Positions 46,373 to 55,074 of a DNA stretch of 64,000 nucleotides are shown here, one piece after another. Made by a program: the position numbers and the translations under genes. How positions within the stretch are numbered: the stretch's first letter is position 1; the number at the start of each line of letters is the position of its first letter. The stretch spans positions 1,240,001-1,304,000 of the forward strand of contig NZ_SOAP01000002.1 of the NCBI RefSeq assembly GCF_004364805.1, read 5' to 3'. Source of the stretch: Pelagimonas phthalicica (lineage in GTDB: Bacteria > Pseudomonadota > Alphaproteobacteria > Rhodobacterales > Rhodobacteraceae). Under the pieces are notes generated by a model. It saw nothing but the letters and a program-made list of their open reading frames with translations, had not been told where the DNA came from and searched no databases.

Positions 46373-46407
46373 ACCGGTCGCAGCCTACCCGGTTATCAAA
46401 ACAAGGG
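46373..46407 (+). promoter_or_regulatory. preQ1-I riboswitch controlling queCDEF
   Basis: The RNA reads CCGG (46374-46377), loop TCGCAGCCTA, CCCGG (46388-46392), then an A-rich tail TTATCAAAACAAGGG (46393-46407). This is the class I aptamer layout: a short P1 hairpin whose loop carries the conserved CGCAG, and an A-rich tail that makes a pseudoknot. It is close to the Thermoanaerobacter tengcongensis type. The tail's AAGGG is also the Shine-Dalgarno, seven bases before the queC ATG, so preQ1 binding should hide it and switch off translation. Confidence 0.88.
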
Positions 46408-46413
46408 TTCAAA

Positions 46414-47136
46414 ATGAAAACACTCGTCATCTGCTCAGGTGGGCTCGACTCCGTGTCGCTTGCCCATATCATCGCCGCCCAAGGTGAGCTGAGCCGCCTG
46501 GTTTCCTTCGACTATGACCAGCGTCACAAGAAAGAAGTCGAATTTGCAGCCGCGGCGGCGCGGCGTCTGCATGTTCCCCATCATATCGTTGATATCCGTT
46601 CGATCGGGGCGTCCCTGACCGGGTCTGCCCTGACGGACGATATTGATGTGCCCGACGGCCACTATGCCGAAGACACGATGAAAGTTACCGTCGTGCCAAA
46701 CCGCAATGCCATCATGTTGAGCATTGCCTATGGCATCGCCGCCGCCAAGGGTGATACGGGCGTTGCCACAGCGGTTCACGGGGGGGATCACTTTATCTAT
46801 CCCGATTGCCGCCCCGCCTTTACCGAGGCGTTCGACACCATGCAGTGCGCGGCTTTGGATGGCTATGCCGACGTGTCGCTGGTGACGCCGTTCGTCCATA
46901 AAACCAAGGCCGATATCGTCACCGAAGGGGTCGCCGCAAACACGCCCTTTGCCGATACTTGGTCCTGTTACAAAGGCGGCACGCATCATTGCGGGCGATG
47001 CGGCACCTGTGTGGAACGGCGCGAAGCCTTTCACCTGGCGGGCATCACCGACCCCACCCAATACGAAGATCCTGATTTCTGGCGCGCCGCGACTGGCACC
47101 GCCACCGGGACTGACAGCCATCAGGAGACCGCGTAA
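46414..47136 (+). CDS. queC: 7-cyano-7-deazaguanine synthase
   Basis: 240 residues. Pyrophosphatase (PP-loop) motif SGGLDSVSL at the N-terminus and the zinc site CYKGGTHHCGRCGTC near the C-terminus are complete. It converts 7-carboxy-7-deazaguanine to preQ0 with ATP and ammonia, a step in queuosine tRNA modification. First gene of queCDEF, under a preQ1-I riboswitch; its last base is the first base of the queD start. Confidence 0.96.
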   Translation: MKTLVICSGGLDSVSLAHIIAAQGELSRLVSFDYDQRHKKEVEFAAAAARRLHVPHHIVDIRSIGASLTGSALTDDIDVPDGHYAEDTMKVTVVPNRNAIMLSIAYGIAAAKGDTGVATAVHGGDHFIYPDCRPAFTEAFDTMQCAALDGYADVSLVTPFVHKTKADIVTEGVAANTPFADTWSCYKGGTHHCGRCGTCVERREAFHLAGITDPTQYEDPDFWRAATGTATGTDSHQETA

Positions 47137-47501
47137 TGTTTCGCATCTGCAAAGAGTTCCACTTTTGCGCCTCGCATAGTCTCGAAACCTTGCCTCTGGG
47201 GCATAAATGCGCCGGGCTGCATGGGCATAACTACATTGTCTACCTCGAGCTTGAGAGCGAAACCCTGGATGAGACCGGCTTTATCATTGATTTCCACGAG
47301 TTGAGCGCGTTCAAGGATTACATTGATGACGCCTTTGACCACCGGCATCTGAATGATGTGATGGACATCCCGCCCACGACGGAAAATGTCGCCTTTCATT
47401 TCTATACCTGGTGCAAGGCGCGCTGGCCGCAGACCTCGGCGGTGCGGGTGTCGGAAACCCCCAAGACATGGGCCGAATACCGCCCCAAATCCGCGGCATG
47501 A
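47136..47501 (+). CDS. queD: 6-carboxytetrahydropterin synthase
   Basis: 121 residues. Zinc-binding His residues and catalytic Cys lie in [19 protein letters not shown] and the later FHELS/ HLNDV segments; [13 protein letters not shown] is the conserved C-terminal helix. It makes 6-carboxy-tetrahydropterin from dihydroneopterin triphosphate, feeding QueE. Overlaps queC by one base and queE by four (ATGA). Confidence 0.95.
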   Translation: MFRICKEFHFCASHSLETLPLGHKCAGLHGHNYIVYLELESETLDETGFIIDFHELSAFKDYIDDAFDHRHLNDVMDIPPTTENVAFHFYTWCKARWPQTSAVRVSETPKTWAEYRPKSAA

Positions 47502-48205
47502 CCCTGCGCATCGCCGAGATTTTTGGCCCCACCATTCAGGGTGAAGGGGCCTTGATTGGGGAACCCACCGTTTTTGTCCGCACCGGGGGCTGTGATTATC
47601 GCTGCTCCTGGTGTGACAGCCTGCATGCAGTCGACAGCGCGCATCGCCACGACTGGCACCCCATGTCCGCAGAGGCAGTTTGGGACGAGGTTGAACGCCT
47701 GTCGGGTGGCACGCCTTTGACCGTGTCCCTGTCTGGTGGCAACCCGGCTATTCAGGATTTCACCCAAGTCATGGCATTGGGCCAATCCAAGGGGTATCGC
47801 TTTGCATGCGAGACCCAGGGCTCGATTGCCAAACCATGGTTCGGCGCGCTTGAGACCTTGGTGCTCAGCCCAAAACCGCCCTCTAGCGGTGAGACCGTGG
47901 ATTGGGCCGATTTCGAAGACTGCATCGCTGCGACGGGGGCCAAAACTCAGGTGGTGATGAAGATCGTGATCTTTGACGCCAACGATTATGACTGGGCGCG
48001 CGCTGCTGCCGGTCGCTATCCGGATCTGCCGCTCTACCTGCAACCGGGCAATCCGGATGTCGATCCGGACCTTCCCATCAAGACGCAGGACAGCTTGGAT
48101 CGTATGCTTTGGCTGGTGGAAAAAGTGACCAGTGATGGCTGGTTCACCCCGCGCATTCTTCCGCAGCTGCATGTTTTGCTTTGGGGCAACAAACGTGGTG
48201 TCTGA
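47498..48205 (+). CDS. queE: 7-carboxy-7-deazaguanine synthase (radical SAM)
   Basis: 235 residues from an ATG overlapping the queD stop; longer frames from 47411 lie inside queD. Radical-SAM cluster CDYRCSWC (Cys-x3-Cys-x2-Cys) about residue 32, with [12 protein letters not shown] before it and [10 protein letters not shown] for SAM binding. Catalyses ring contraction of 6-carboxytetrahydropterin. Confidence 0.95.
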   Translation: MTLRIAEIFGPTIQGEGALIGEPTVFVRTGGCDYRCSWCDSLHAVDSAHRHDWHPMSAEAVWDEVERLSGGTPLTVSLSGGNPAIQDFTQVMALGQSKGYRFACETQGSIAKPWFGALETLVLSPKPPSSGETVDWADFEDCIAATGAKTQVVMKIVIFDANDYDWARAAAGRYPDLPLYLQPGNPDVDPDLPIKTQDSLDRMLWLVEKVTSDGWFTPRILPQLHVLLWGNKRGV

Positions 48206-48221
48206 TGACAGGAGTATCACC

Positions 48222-48686
48222 ATGACAGACTCGATTTACAGCAATCTGAAACAATTGGGCGGCGACACGATCCTGCCGTCCGACCCGTCCCAGGCCGAGT
48301 TGGAACGGGTGCAAAACCCGCAGGCTGACACGGCCTATAACGTGCGTTTTGTCGCGCCCGAATTCACCTCGCTTTGTCCGATGACCGGGCAGCCTGATTT
48401 TGCCCATCTGGTCATTGACTACGTGCCCGGCGATTGGCTGGTTGAAAGCAAATCGCTCAAGCTGTTTTTGGGGTCGTTCCGCAATCACGGAGCCTTTCAC
48501 GAGGATTGCACCGTCTCGATTGGCCGCCGTCTGGCAGAGTTTCTGGACCCGCAATGGCTGCGAATTGGCGGCTATTGGTATCCGCGCGGGGGCATCCCGA
48601 TTGACGTGTTTTGGCAAACCGGCCCGATGCCCGAAGCGGTGTGGATTCCGGATCAGGGCGTGCCGCCCTATCGCGGACGCGGGTGA
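48222..48686 (+). CDS. queF: NADPH-dependent 7-cyano-7-deazaguanine reductase
   Basis: 154 residues from the ATG after GGAGTATCACC. The short unimodular QueF: catalytic Cys in [11 protein letters not shown], and the QueF motif [20 protein letters not shown] with the NADPH and substrate contacts. Reduces preQ0 to preQ1, the riboswitch ligand, so the operon is under feedback from its own product. Confidence 0.95.
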   Translation: MTDSIYSNLKQLGGDTILPSDPSQAELERVQNPQADTAYNVRFVAPEFTSLCPMTGQPDFAHLVIDYVPGDWLVESKSLKLFLGSFRNHGAFHEDCTVSIGRRLAEFLDPQWLRIGGYWYPRGGIPIDVFWQTGPMPEAVWIPDQGVPPYRGRG

Positions 48687-48700
48687 ACGTTAGACGGGCG

Positions 48701-48733
48701 GGCGGCCCTTTGCATCACGGCAAAAGGGCCGCC
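48701..48733. terminator. Bidirectional terminator between queF and the aldehyde dehydrogenase gene
   Basis: Perfect 11-bp arms GGCGGCCCTTT (48701-48711) and its complement (48723-48733), with an 11-base loop. The arms carry a T-run on each strand end (CCCTTT / AAAGGG). It lies between two convergent genes. Confidence 0.75.
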
Positions 48734-48741
48734 TCGCGCAT

Positions 48742-50217
48742 TTACAAAAGATGCTGCATGTTCTGGTAGCAGACAGGCCGCAAAAAGCGACGGATTGCCA
48801 GCGCGCCAACACTGGTTGCGCCGAAATTGGATGAGGCCGGGTAAGGCCCGCCATGCACCATGGCGTCCGCGACTTCGACGCCGGTTGGAAACCCATTGGC
48901 CAGCACCCGACCTGCCTTGCGCTCGGCAATGGGCAGCAGTTGTTTGGCAAGGGCCGCGTCACCCTCATCCATTTGCAAGGTCACGGTCAACTGCCCCTGA
49001 AGCGCATGCGCCGCAGCCACCATGTCAGTGTCAGTTCCGGTGCGCACAATGATCCCATGCGGGCCAAAGACTTCTTCGGCCAGAATTGGGTTGGCGATCC
49101 AAGTTTGCAAATCGGTTTCCAACAGAGACGCGACGCCGTCGCGTTGTTGCGATTGGGGCGAAAGATGCGTTTGCACGCCGGGCACGTCAGATGTCGCCGC
49201 AACACCTGCGCGGCAGGCCTGGGCAATACCCTGGGTCAGCATGGTTTGCGGTGCGATTTGTTCCAGTGCCGCCTTGGCACTGGCGACAAAGGCATCGCCA
49301 GCCGCGCCACCTGGAACAAAGAGGACGCCGGGATTGGTGCAGAATTGCCCCGCCCCCAAGGTCAACGACGCTGCCCAGCCTTCGGCAATAGTTTCACCGC
49401 GATTTGCCAAGGCATTGGGCAAGACAAAGATCGGATTGACCGCCCCCAACTCGCCAAAGAACGGGATCGGCACCGGACGCGCCGCGCAGAGATCAAAGAG
49501 GATCCGCCCCACCTTGTGAGACCCGGTAAAGCCAACGGCCTGGATCAGCGGGTGCTGGACCAGCGCCGAGCCCACCTCGGCACCGCTGCCATGGATCATG
49601 CTGAAGGTCCCGGCAGGCTGGCCGGTTGAGGTAATCGCGGCCAGGATCGCCTCGGCGATAATGGCACAGGTTCCCGGATGGGCCGGATGCGCTTTGACGA
49701 CCACCGGGCACCCGGCGGCCAGAGCAGCGGCCGTATCGCCCCCCGCAACCGAAAAGGCCAAAGGAAAATTGGATGCCCCAAAGATCGCCACGGGGCCGAT
49801 GGGCTTATGGATCAGCGTAAGATCCGGGCGCGGCAATGGGGCACGATCAGGCAAGGCCGGATCATGGCGGGTTTCGGGGTAATCGTCCTTGAGGATATGA
49901 GACGCAAAGAGGCGCAATTGCCCGGTCGTGCGCCCGCGCTCGCCCTCTAATCGGGCGGCGGGCAAGCCGGTTTCGAGGCTGCCAACCTCGGTAATATCCT
50001 CGGCGCGGTTTTCGATTTCATCCGCGATGGCATTCAGGAAAGCGGCGCGGTTCTCTGCGCTGCTGGCCCCATAGGTCCAAAACGCGTCTTCCGCCGCCTC
50101 GCAGGCCTTGGCCACCATATCCGGGGTGCCATCGTGAAAGTCGCCTGCATCGGAGGCAAAGGTCTGATCCCCCGGTACCCATTGCCCGGCAATCAGGTTT
50201 TTGTCGTTCATAATCAT
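48742..50217 (-). CDS. 2,5-dioxopentanoate (alpha-ketoglutaric semialdehyde) dehydrogenase
   Basis: 491 residues. Motifs: IFGASNFPLAFSVAGGD (in place of the usual PWN), VKAHPAHPGT with the cofactor Lys/His, FFGELGAVNP with Glu, and GAGQFCTNPG with the catalytic Cys. This set is typical of the KGSADH branch that ends the oxidative pentose and glucarate routes. It makes 2-oxoglutarate for the TCA cycle. Last gene of the arabinose-type operon. Confidence 0.88.
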   Translation of the reverse strand: MIMNDKNLIAGQWVPGDQTFASDAGDFHDGTPDMVAKACEAAEDAFWTYGASSAENRAAFLNAIADEIENRAEDITEVGSLETGLPAARLEGERGRTTGQLRLFASHILKDDYPETRHDPALPDRAPLPRPDLTLIHKPIGPVAIFGASNFPLAFSVAGGDTAAALAAGCPVVVKAHPAHPGTCAIIAEAILAAITSTGQPAGTFSMIHGSGAEVGSALVQHPLIQAVGFTGSHKVGRILFDLCAARPVPIPFFGELGAVNPIFVLPNALANRGETIAEGWAASLTLGAGQFCTNPGVLFVPGGAAGDAFVASAKAALEQIAPQTMLTQGIAQACRAGVAATSDVPGVQTHLSPQSQQRDGVASLLETDLQTWIANPILAEEVFGPHGIIVRTGTDTDMVAAAHALQGQLTVTLQMDEGDAALAKQLLPIAERKAGRVLANGFPTGVEVADAMVHGGPYPASSNFGATSVGALAIRRFLRPVCYQNMQHLL

Positions 50218-50229
50218 GGTGATCTATTC

Positions 50230-51147
50230 CTACTTGCCCCAGCGCAGCGCGATGAGGTCCATATCTGTGGCCAATTGCAGCAGTCGGTCGCGGGTGCGCG
50301 GTGTCATGGGTTTCAACGGGTGACGCACGTGGTCGCTCTTGATGACGCCCCCGGCTTTCATCACCGTCTTGCAGGCGCGCAAGCCGCATTGGCGGTTTTC
50401 GTGATTGATCAGTGGCAGGCAGGCCGTCCATTGCGCCAGCGCGGCCTCTTTGTCACCGGCCAAATAGCTGCGGATGATCTTGCCGATATGTTCGCATTGC
50501 AGGCCCGAGGTCATTGTCCCGGTGCAACCCGCATCCAGATCAGCCAGCAATGTGGCGGCTTCTTCGCCATCAAAGGGGCCTTCGATGGCGCTGCCACCTT
50601 GGTCAATCAGCGTGGCGATCTTATCCGCGGCAAAGGGCATTTCCATCTTGAAGTAGCGCACTTGTTCCAGCTCTTTTGCCATGCGCACCAAGAGCGGCAC
50701 CGAGAGCTGGCAGCCCGACAGCGGGGCGTCCTGCACCATGATCGGAATGTCGATCGCGTCCGAAACCGCTTGGAAATGTTCAAAGATACCGGCCTCTGCC
50801 GGCACCAAGCCAACACCGTGATAAGGAGGCATCATCATGACCATGGATGCACCCAGCGACTGCGCAGCCTTGGCGCGTTCGACGACGATGCCAGTGTAGA
50901 AATGGCTGACCGTCACAATGACCGGCACGCGCCCTGCGACATGGTCAAGGCAGATCCGCATCAGGCGTGCGCGTTCTTCGTCCGACAGAACAAACTGTTC
51001 GGAATAATTGGCCAGAATGCAGATTGCATCGACGCCCTGATCAATCATGCAATCCAGAACCCGGCGCATGCCGTCTTCGTCAACCTGGCCGTCGTCCAGA
51101 AAGGGGGTTGGGGCTACTGGCAGAATGCCGGTGAGTGGAGATTTCAT
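50230..51147 (-). CDS. DapA-superfamily dehydratase/aldolase, probable L-2-keto-3-deoxyarabonate dehydratase
   Basis: 305 residues, TIM barrel of the DHDPS/NAL class I family: ILPVAPTPFLDDGQVDEDGM at the N-terminus, SEQFVLSDEER, and YFKMEMPFA with the Schiff-base Lys about residue 170. Family members of this subgroup act on keto-deoxy sugar acids. Between KGSADH and the AraA-like dehydrogenase, it fits the dehydratase that yields 2,5-dioxopentanoate. An aldolase role on 2-keto-3-deoxy acids is the alternative. Confidence 0.8.
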   Translation of the reverse strand: MKSPLTGILPVAPTPFLDDGQVDEDGMRRVLDCMIDQGVDAICILANYSEQFVLSDEERARLMRICLDHVAGRVPVIVTVSHFYTGIVVERAKAAQSLGASMVMMMPPYHGVGLVPAEAGIFEHFQAVSDAIDIPIMVQDAPLSGCQLSVPLLVRMAKELEQVRYFKMEMPFAADKIATLIDQGGSAIEGPFDGEEAATLLADLDAGCTGTMTSGLQCEHIGKIIRSYLAGDKEAALAQWTACLPLINHENRQCGLRACKTVMKAGGVIKSDHVRHPLKPMTPRTRDRLLQLATDMDLIALRWGK

Positions 51148-51157
51148 CTGCTCTGTC

Positions 51158-52084
51158 CTATTCGTGAAATGGCGCGGTGATCTCGCGGCGACCGATCATA
51201 AAGGCATCCGCCACATGCCGGAGCGGCGCGAGGTCGACATCGCAACTGCCCGAGGCCACAAGTTCGGCAAAACGCGCGTAAAGGCGGGGGTATTCCCCGC
51301 TCAGGGCTGCACTGTCTGATTGTTGGGGAACGCCATTGATACTGAGCTGTGCGCCGCCCGCGTCCAGGGTCATCCTGCCGCTGTCGGTTTCCGCTTCGAT
51401 GCGCCAGATCTGGTCGCCCTCTTTGCGCCAGTCAAAATCCGCACGAATATCCGCGCCATGGGGATGGGCAAAGCGCAGCTTGGCGGCAATCGGGCATTGG
51501 CGGTTTTCCGGGGTGATCAATTCTGCGGCGCTCAGATGCAGCGCATCCGGGAGTAACTTGGTCACAATCGAGAGAGCGTTGATACCCGGGTCAAAAACCC
51601 CCAATCCGCCCGGTTCCCAAATCCAGTCCTGGCCGGGATGCCAGCGGCGCACGTCTTCCTGCCAGGTGACGGTCAGTTTGCGCAACTTTTGCCCGGCAAG
51701 CCAATCGCGCGCCGCATCGACCATCGCCGCCTCGCGCGAGTGCCAGGTCGCATACAGTGCCACGCCCTGAGCACGGGCCATGGCCAGCAATTTCTGACAT
51801 TCCGCGACACTGGCCCCGGGGGGCTTTTCCAGCATCACATGCCGCCCGGTGGCAATCGCCTGTACCGCATAGTCAAACCGCGGCACCGGCGGCAGGCAAA
51901 GCGATACGACGCGAATATCCTGACGCGCGTCGAGGAACTGTTCGAAACTGGTGAACTGTTCGACGCCATCGACGCTGCCATGGCGTGAAATCGTTGCCGC
52001 AAGTTTCCAATCCGGGGAGGCGTCAAGAGAGGGCACGTGCTGGTCGCGCGCGATCTTTCCAATGCCGACAAGTGCGAGATCCAT
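51158..52084 (-). CDS. L-arabinose/D-galactose 1-dehydrogenase (Gfo/Idh/MocA family)
   Basis: 308 residues; ATG at 52084 overlaps the dehydratase TGA. N-terminal VGIGKIARDQHVPSLDA, VMLEKPPGAS with the catalytic Lys, ATWHSREAAM, and EDVRRWHPGQDWIWEPGGLG / VFDPGINALSIVTK are close in pattern to Azospirillum brasilense L-arabinose 1-dehydrogenase, including the active-site His and Asp. It oxidises the sugar to the lactone with NAD(P). No lactonase gene is seen in the cluster, so hydrolysis is either spontaneous or encoded elsewhere. Confidence 0.88.
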   Translation of the reverse strand: MDLALVGIGKIARDQHVPSLDASPDWKLAATISRHGSVDGVEQFTSFEQFLDARQDIRVVSLCLPPVPRFDYAVQAIATGRHVMLEKPPGASVAECQKLLAMARAQGVALYATWHSREAAMVDAARDWLAGQKLRKLTVTWQEDVRRWHPGQDWIWEPGGLGVFDPGINALSIVTKLLPDALHLSAAELITPENRQCPIAAKLRFAHPHGADIRADFDWRKEGDQIWRIEAETDSGRMTLDAGGAQLSINGVPQQSDSAALSGEYPRLYARFAELVASGSCDVDLAPLRHVADAFMIGRREITAPFHE

Positions 52085-53826
52085 CAATGGCTGTCCTTTC
52101 CAACGGCACTGCCTCGGCAGCCTTTGAGAAAGTCGAGATCAGCCCCGGTATCCGCGCCTTGGACATGGGCTTGATGCAGCCAGGCATAGCCGGATGTGGG
52201 CACCTCATGGCTGGGTTGCCACTGGGCCAGCCGGTCCGCCAATTCGGCCTCGGAAATATCCAGATGCAATCGGCGGGCGGGCACGTCCACGTCGATCATG
52301 TCACCCGACCGCACCACGGCCAGCGGCCCGCCTGCGGCGGCTTCGGGGGAGGTGTGCAAGATGACGGTTCCATAGGCCGTGCCGGACATGCGCGCATCAG
52401 AGATGCGGATCATATCGGTGATGCCCTTTTTCAGAACCTTGGGTGGCAGGCCCATATTGCCAACCTCGGCCATGCCGGGATAGCCTTTGGGGCCGCAATT
52501 CTTGAGCACGAGAATGCAGGTTTCATCCACATCCAGCGCCTCATCTTCGATGCGGGCCTTGTAATCGTCGATATCCTCAAAGACGACCGCCCGCCCGCGA
52601 TGGCGCATCAGGTGTTCCGAGGCTGCAGAAGGTTTGATCACCGCGCCCTTCGGGGCAAGATTGCCCTTGAGCACAGCCATGCCCCCTTGCGGTGTCAGAG
52701 CTTGATCAAAGGGGCGAATGACATCTTCGTTCCAGTTGCGCGCCTCTTTGACCTCGGACCAGATATCATCTCCGGACACGGTCAGCGTGTCTTTGTGCAA
52801 AAGGTCTGCCTCGCCCATTTGGCGCAGAACAACCGGCAAGCCACCGGCGTAATAGAACTCTTCCATCAGGTATTCCCCCGATGGCTGTAGGTTCACAATG
52901 GTCGGCACATCCCGACCGCAGCGGTCCCAGTCATCCAGGGTGAAATCCACCCCGATGCGCCCGGCAATGGCCAGCAGATGAACGACGGCATTTGTGGACC
53001 CACCGACAGCTCCGTTGACGCGCACGGCGTTTTCAAAGGCGTCTTTTGTCAGAATGTCAGAGGGTTTCAGATCGTCCTTTACCATCTGCACAATACGGCG
53101 GCCGCTCATCTGCGCCATGACGCGGCGGCGGCTATCGACCGCTGGAATAGCCGCATTACCGGACAGCGCCATGCCCAAGGCTTCGGTCATCGACGCCATC
53201 GAGGAGGCGGTGCCCATCGTGTTGCAGGTGCCGCTTGACCGGGTGACGGCGCTTTCGGCCTCGCGAAAGGTTTCTTGCGACATCTCACCGGCCTTGACGG
53301 CTTCGGAAAAGCGCCACAGATGCGTGCCGGCCCCAACACGTTCCCCCTGAAACCAGCCGTTCAGCATGGGGCCACCGGTGACCACAATAGAGGGCAAATC
53401 AACCGAGGCCGCGGCCATCAGCAGGCTTGGTGTGGTCTTGTCACAGCCGACCATCAGCACGCAGCCATCCATAGGCTGGCCTCGGATCTGTTCCTCGATG
53501 CTCATGGCGGCGAGGTTGCGAAACATCATAGCCGTTGGGCGAAACGTGTTCTCGCTGGCCGAGAAAACAGGCACTTCAAGGGGAAAGCCCCCGGCCTCCC
53601 AAATTCCGGCTTTGACCTTTTCGCTGAGCTCGCGCAGATGGCCGTTACAGGGGGTCAGTTCGGACCAGGTATTCAGGATACCGATCACCGGGCGGCCATC
53701 AAACAGATCGTCTGGATAGCCTTGGTTCTTGAGCCAGCCACGATGATAGATCGCGTCTTTGGTCGAACCGCAATACCATTCGGCTGAACGCAGGCGGCGG
53801 GGCCATGTTTTGGGAACAAATGCCAT
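52084..53826 (-). CDS. Sugar-acid dehydratase of the IlvD/Edd family (L-arabonate type)
   Basis: 580 residues from the ATG of MAFVPKTWPRRLRSAEW. Fe-S Cys residues lie in NTWSELTPCNGH, LMVGCDKTTPS and SSGTCNTMG, the three-Cys pattern of the pentonate dehydratase subgroup; AVGGSTNAVVHLLA and KNCGPKGYPGMAE are typical. It removes water from L-arabonate (or galactonate/xylonate) to give the 2-keto-3-deoxy acid. Between the ABC permease and the 1-dehydrogenase genes. Confidence 0.9.
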   Translation of the reverse strand: MAFVPKTWPRRLRSAEWYCGSTKDAIYHRGWLKNQGYPDDLFDGRPVIGILNTWSELTPCNGHLRELSEKVKAGIWEAGGFPLEVPVFSASENTFRPTAMMFRNLAAMSIEEQIRGQPMDGCVLMVGCDKTTPSLLMAAASVDLPSIVVTGGPMLNGWFQGERVGAGTHLWRFSEAVKAGEMSQETFREAESAVTRSSGTCNTMGTASSMASMTEALGMALSGNAAIPAVDSRRRVMAQMSGRRIVQMVKDDLKPSDILTKDAFENAVRVNGAVGGSTNAVVHLLAIAGRIGVDFTLDDWDRCGRDVPTIVNLQPSGEYLMEEFYYAGGLPVVLRQMGEADLLHKDTLTVSGDDIWSEVKEARNWNEDVIRPFDQALTPQGGMAVLKGNLAPKGAVIKPSAASEHLMRHRGRAVVFEDIDDYKARIEDEALDVDETCILVLKNCGPKGYPGMAEVGNMGLPPKVLKKGITDMIRISDARMSGTAYGTVILHTSPEAAAGGPLAVVRSGDMIDVDVPARRLHLDISEAELADRLAQWQPSHEVPTSGYAWLHQAHVQGADTGADLDFLKGCRGSAVGKDSH

Positions 53827-53830
53827 CTGC

Positions 53831-55063
53831 TTAGCTCTTTTGCTTGTTGTAGACGTCAAAGATGACAGCAGCGAGCAAGACGAGCCCTTTGATCATCTGC
53901 TGATAGTCGATGCCGATGCCAAGGATCGACATGCCGTTGTTCAACACCCCCATCAGAAAGGCACCGACCACCGCGCCGACGATCTTGCCAACGCCGCCCG
54001 ACATGGACGCGCCACCGATAAAGACCGCCGCAATCACGTCGAGCTCCAGCGCAAACCCGGCCTTGGGCGTTGCCGAATTCAGGCGGGCGGCAAAGACCAT
54101 CCCGGCGATGGCCGCCAGAACCCCCATATTGACGAAAGCCAAAAAGGTCAGGCGCGCGGTTTTCACACCGGACAGTTTGGCGGCCTTGATATTGCCACCC
54201 AGCGCATAAATACGCCGCCCGGTTACGGTGCGTTCGGTAAAGAACGCGTAGAGGATGGTCAGAACACCCATGGTGATCAGCACATTCGGCAGGCCACGAA
54301 AAGTGGAGAGTTTGAACAGGATGAACACCAGGGCAAAGGAGATGATGCCAACACGAGCCCAGAAAAACGCGGTCGGTTCGGTGTCCATGCCATAGACCCG
54401 GTTTTGTGCGCGTTTCTTCAGCTCGAGCCAAAAGATCGCGCAGGCCGCGGAAACCCCGGTCACAAGCGCCAGCATATTGACCCGGCGTTCGCCCAACAGC
54501 TTGGCGACGGATTCACCGAACCCGGCGGGAAAGATATCCGGCACAAACCCATTGGCCATCATCTGGAATTCGCGCGGAAATGGCCCCAGCGATTGCCCTT
54601 CGAGCAGCCAAAGAGAGGCCCCGCGAAACACCAACATCCCGGCCAGCGTCACGATAAAGGAGGGAATCCCCCAATAGGCGACCCAATAGCCCTGCGCCGC
54701 CCCGATCAAGGCCCCCGCCGCGATACAGGTTGCGATTGTGATCCATGTTGGCTGGTCCAGTTCGACGATCATCACCGCCGCCAAAGCACCAACAAATCCC
54801 ATGACCGAGCCGACAGACAGGTCGATATGCCCGGCCACGATCACGATCAGCATCCCCAGCGCCATGATGACGATATAGCTGTTCTGCAACAAAAGGTTGG
54901 TCACATTGACCGGCTTGAGCAGCGTGCCATTCGTGGCGATCTGGAAAAAGGCCATGATCGCGATCAAGGCAAAGAGCAGACCATATTCGCGCAAATGGCG
55001 GACCAAGTATTCGCCGATGCCAGCTTTTTGCTCATTGGGGCTGTTTTCTGTGGTTGTTGTCAT
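53831..55063 (-). CDS. gguB: Sugar ABC transporter permease (GguB/XylH type)
   Basis: 410 residues, about ten to twelve helices. VAGHIDLSVGSVMGFVGALA, WGIPSFIVTLAGMLVFRGAS and ALGGNIKAAKLSGVKTARLT identify the CUT2 permease of the xylose/arabinose/galactose (MmsB, XylH, GguB) subgroup, which is longer than RbsC. Partner of the ATPase at 55075-56595 and ChvE-like receptor. Confidence 0.9.
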   Translation of the reverse strand: MTTTTENSPNEQKAGIGEYLVRHLREYGLLFALIAIMAFFQIATNGTLLKPVNVTNLLLQNSYIVIMALGMLIVIVAGHIDLSVGSVMGFVGALAAVMIVELDQPTWITIATCIAAGALIGAAQGYWVAYWGIPSFIVTLAGMLVFRGASLWLLEGQSLGPFPREFQMMANGFVPDIFPAGFGESVAKLLGERRVNMLALVTGVSAACAIFWLELKKRAQNRVYGMDTEPTAFFWARVGIISFALVFILFKLSTFRGLPNVLITMGVLTILYAFFTERTVTGRRIYALGGNIKAAKLSGVKTARLTFLAFVNMGVLAAIAGMVFAARLNSATPKAGFALELDVIAAVFIGGASMSGGVGKIVGAVVGAFLMGVLNNGMSILGIGIDYQQMIKGLVLLAAVIFDVYNKQKS

Positions 55064-55074
55064 GCCGGCCTCCC

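Noticed and set aside
50134-51180. 348-codon plus-strand frame
   Set aside because: Antisense of the DapA-family gene; His/Gln/Arg-rich, no motif.
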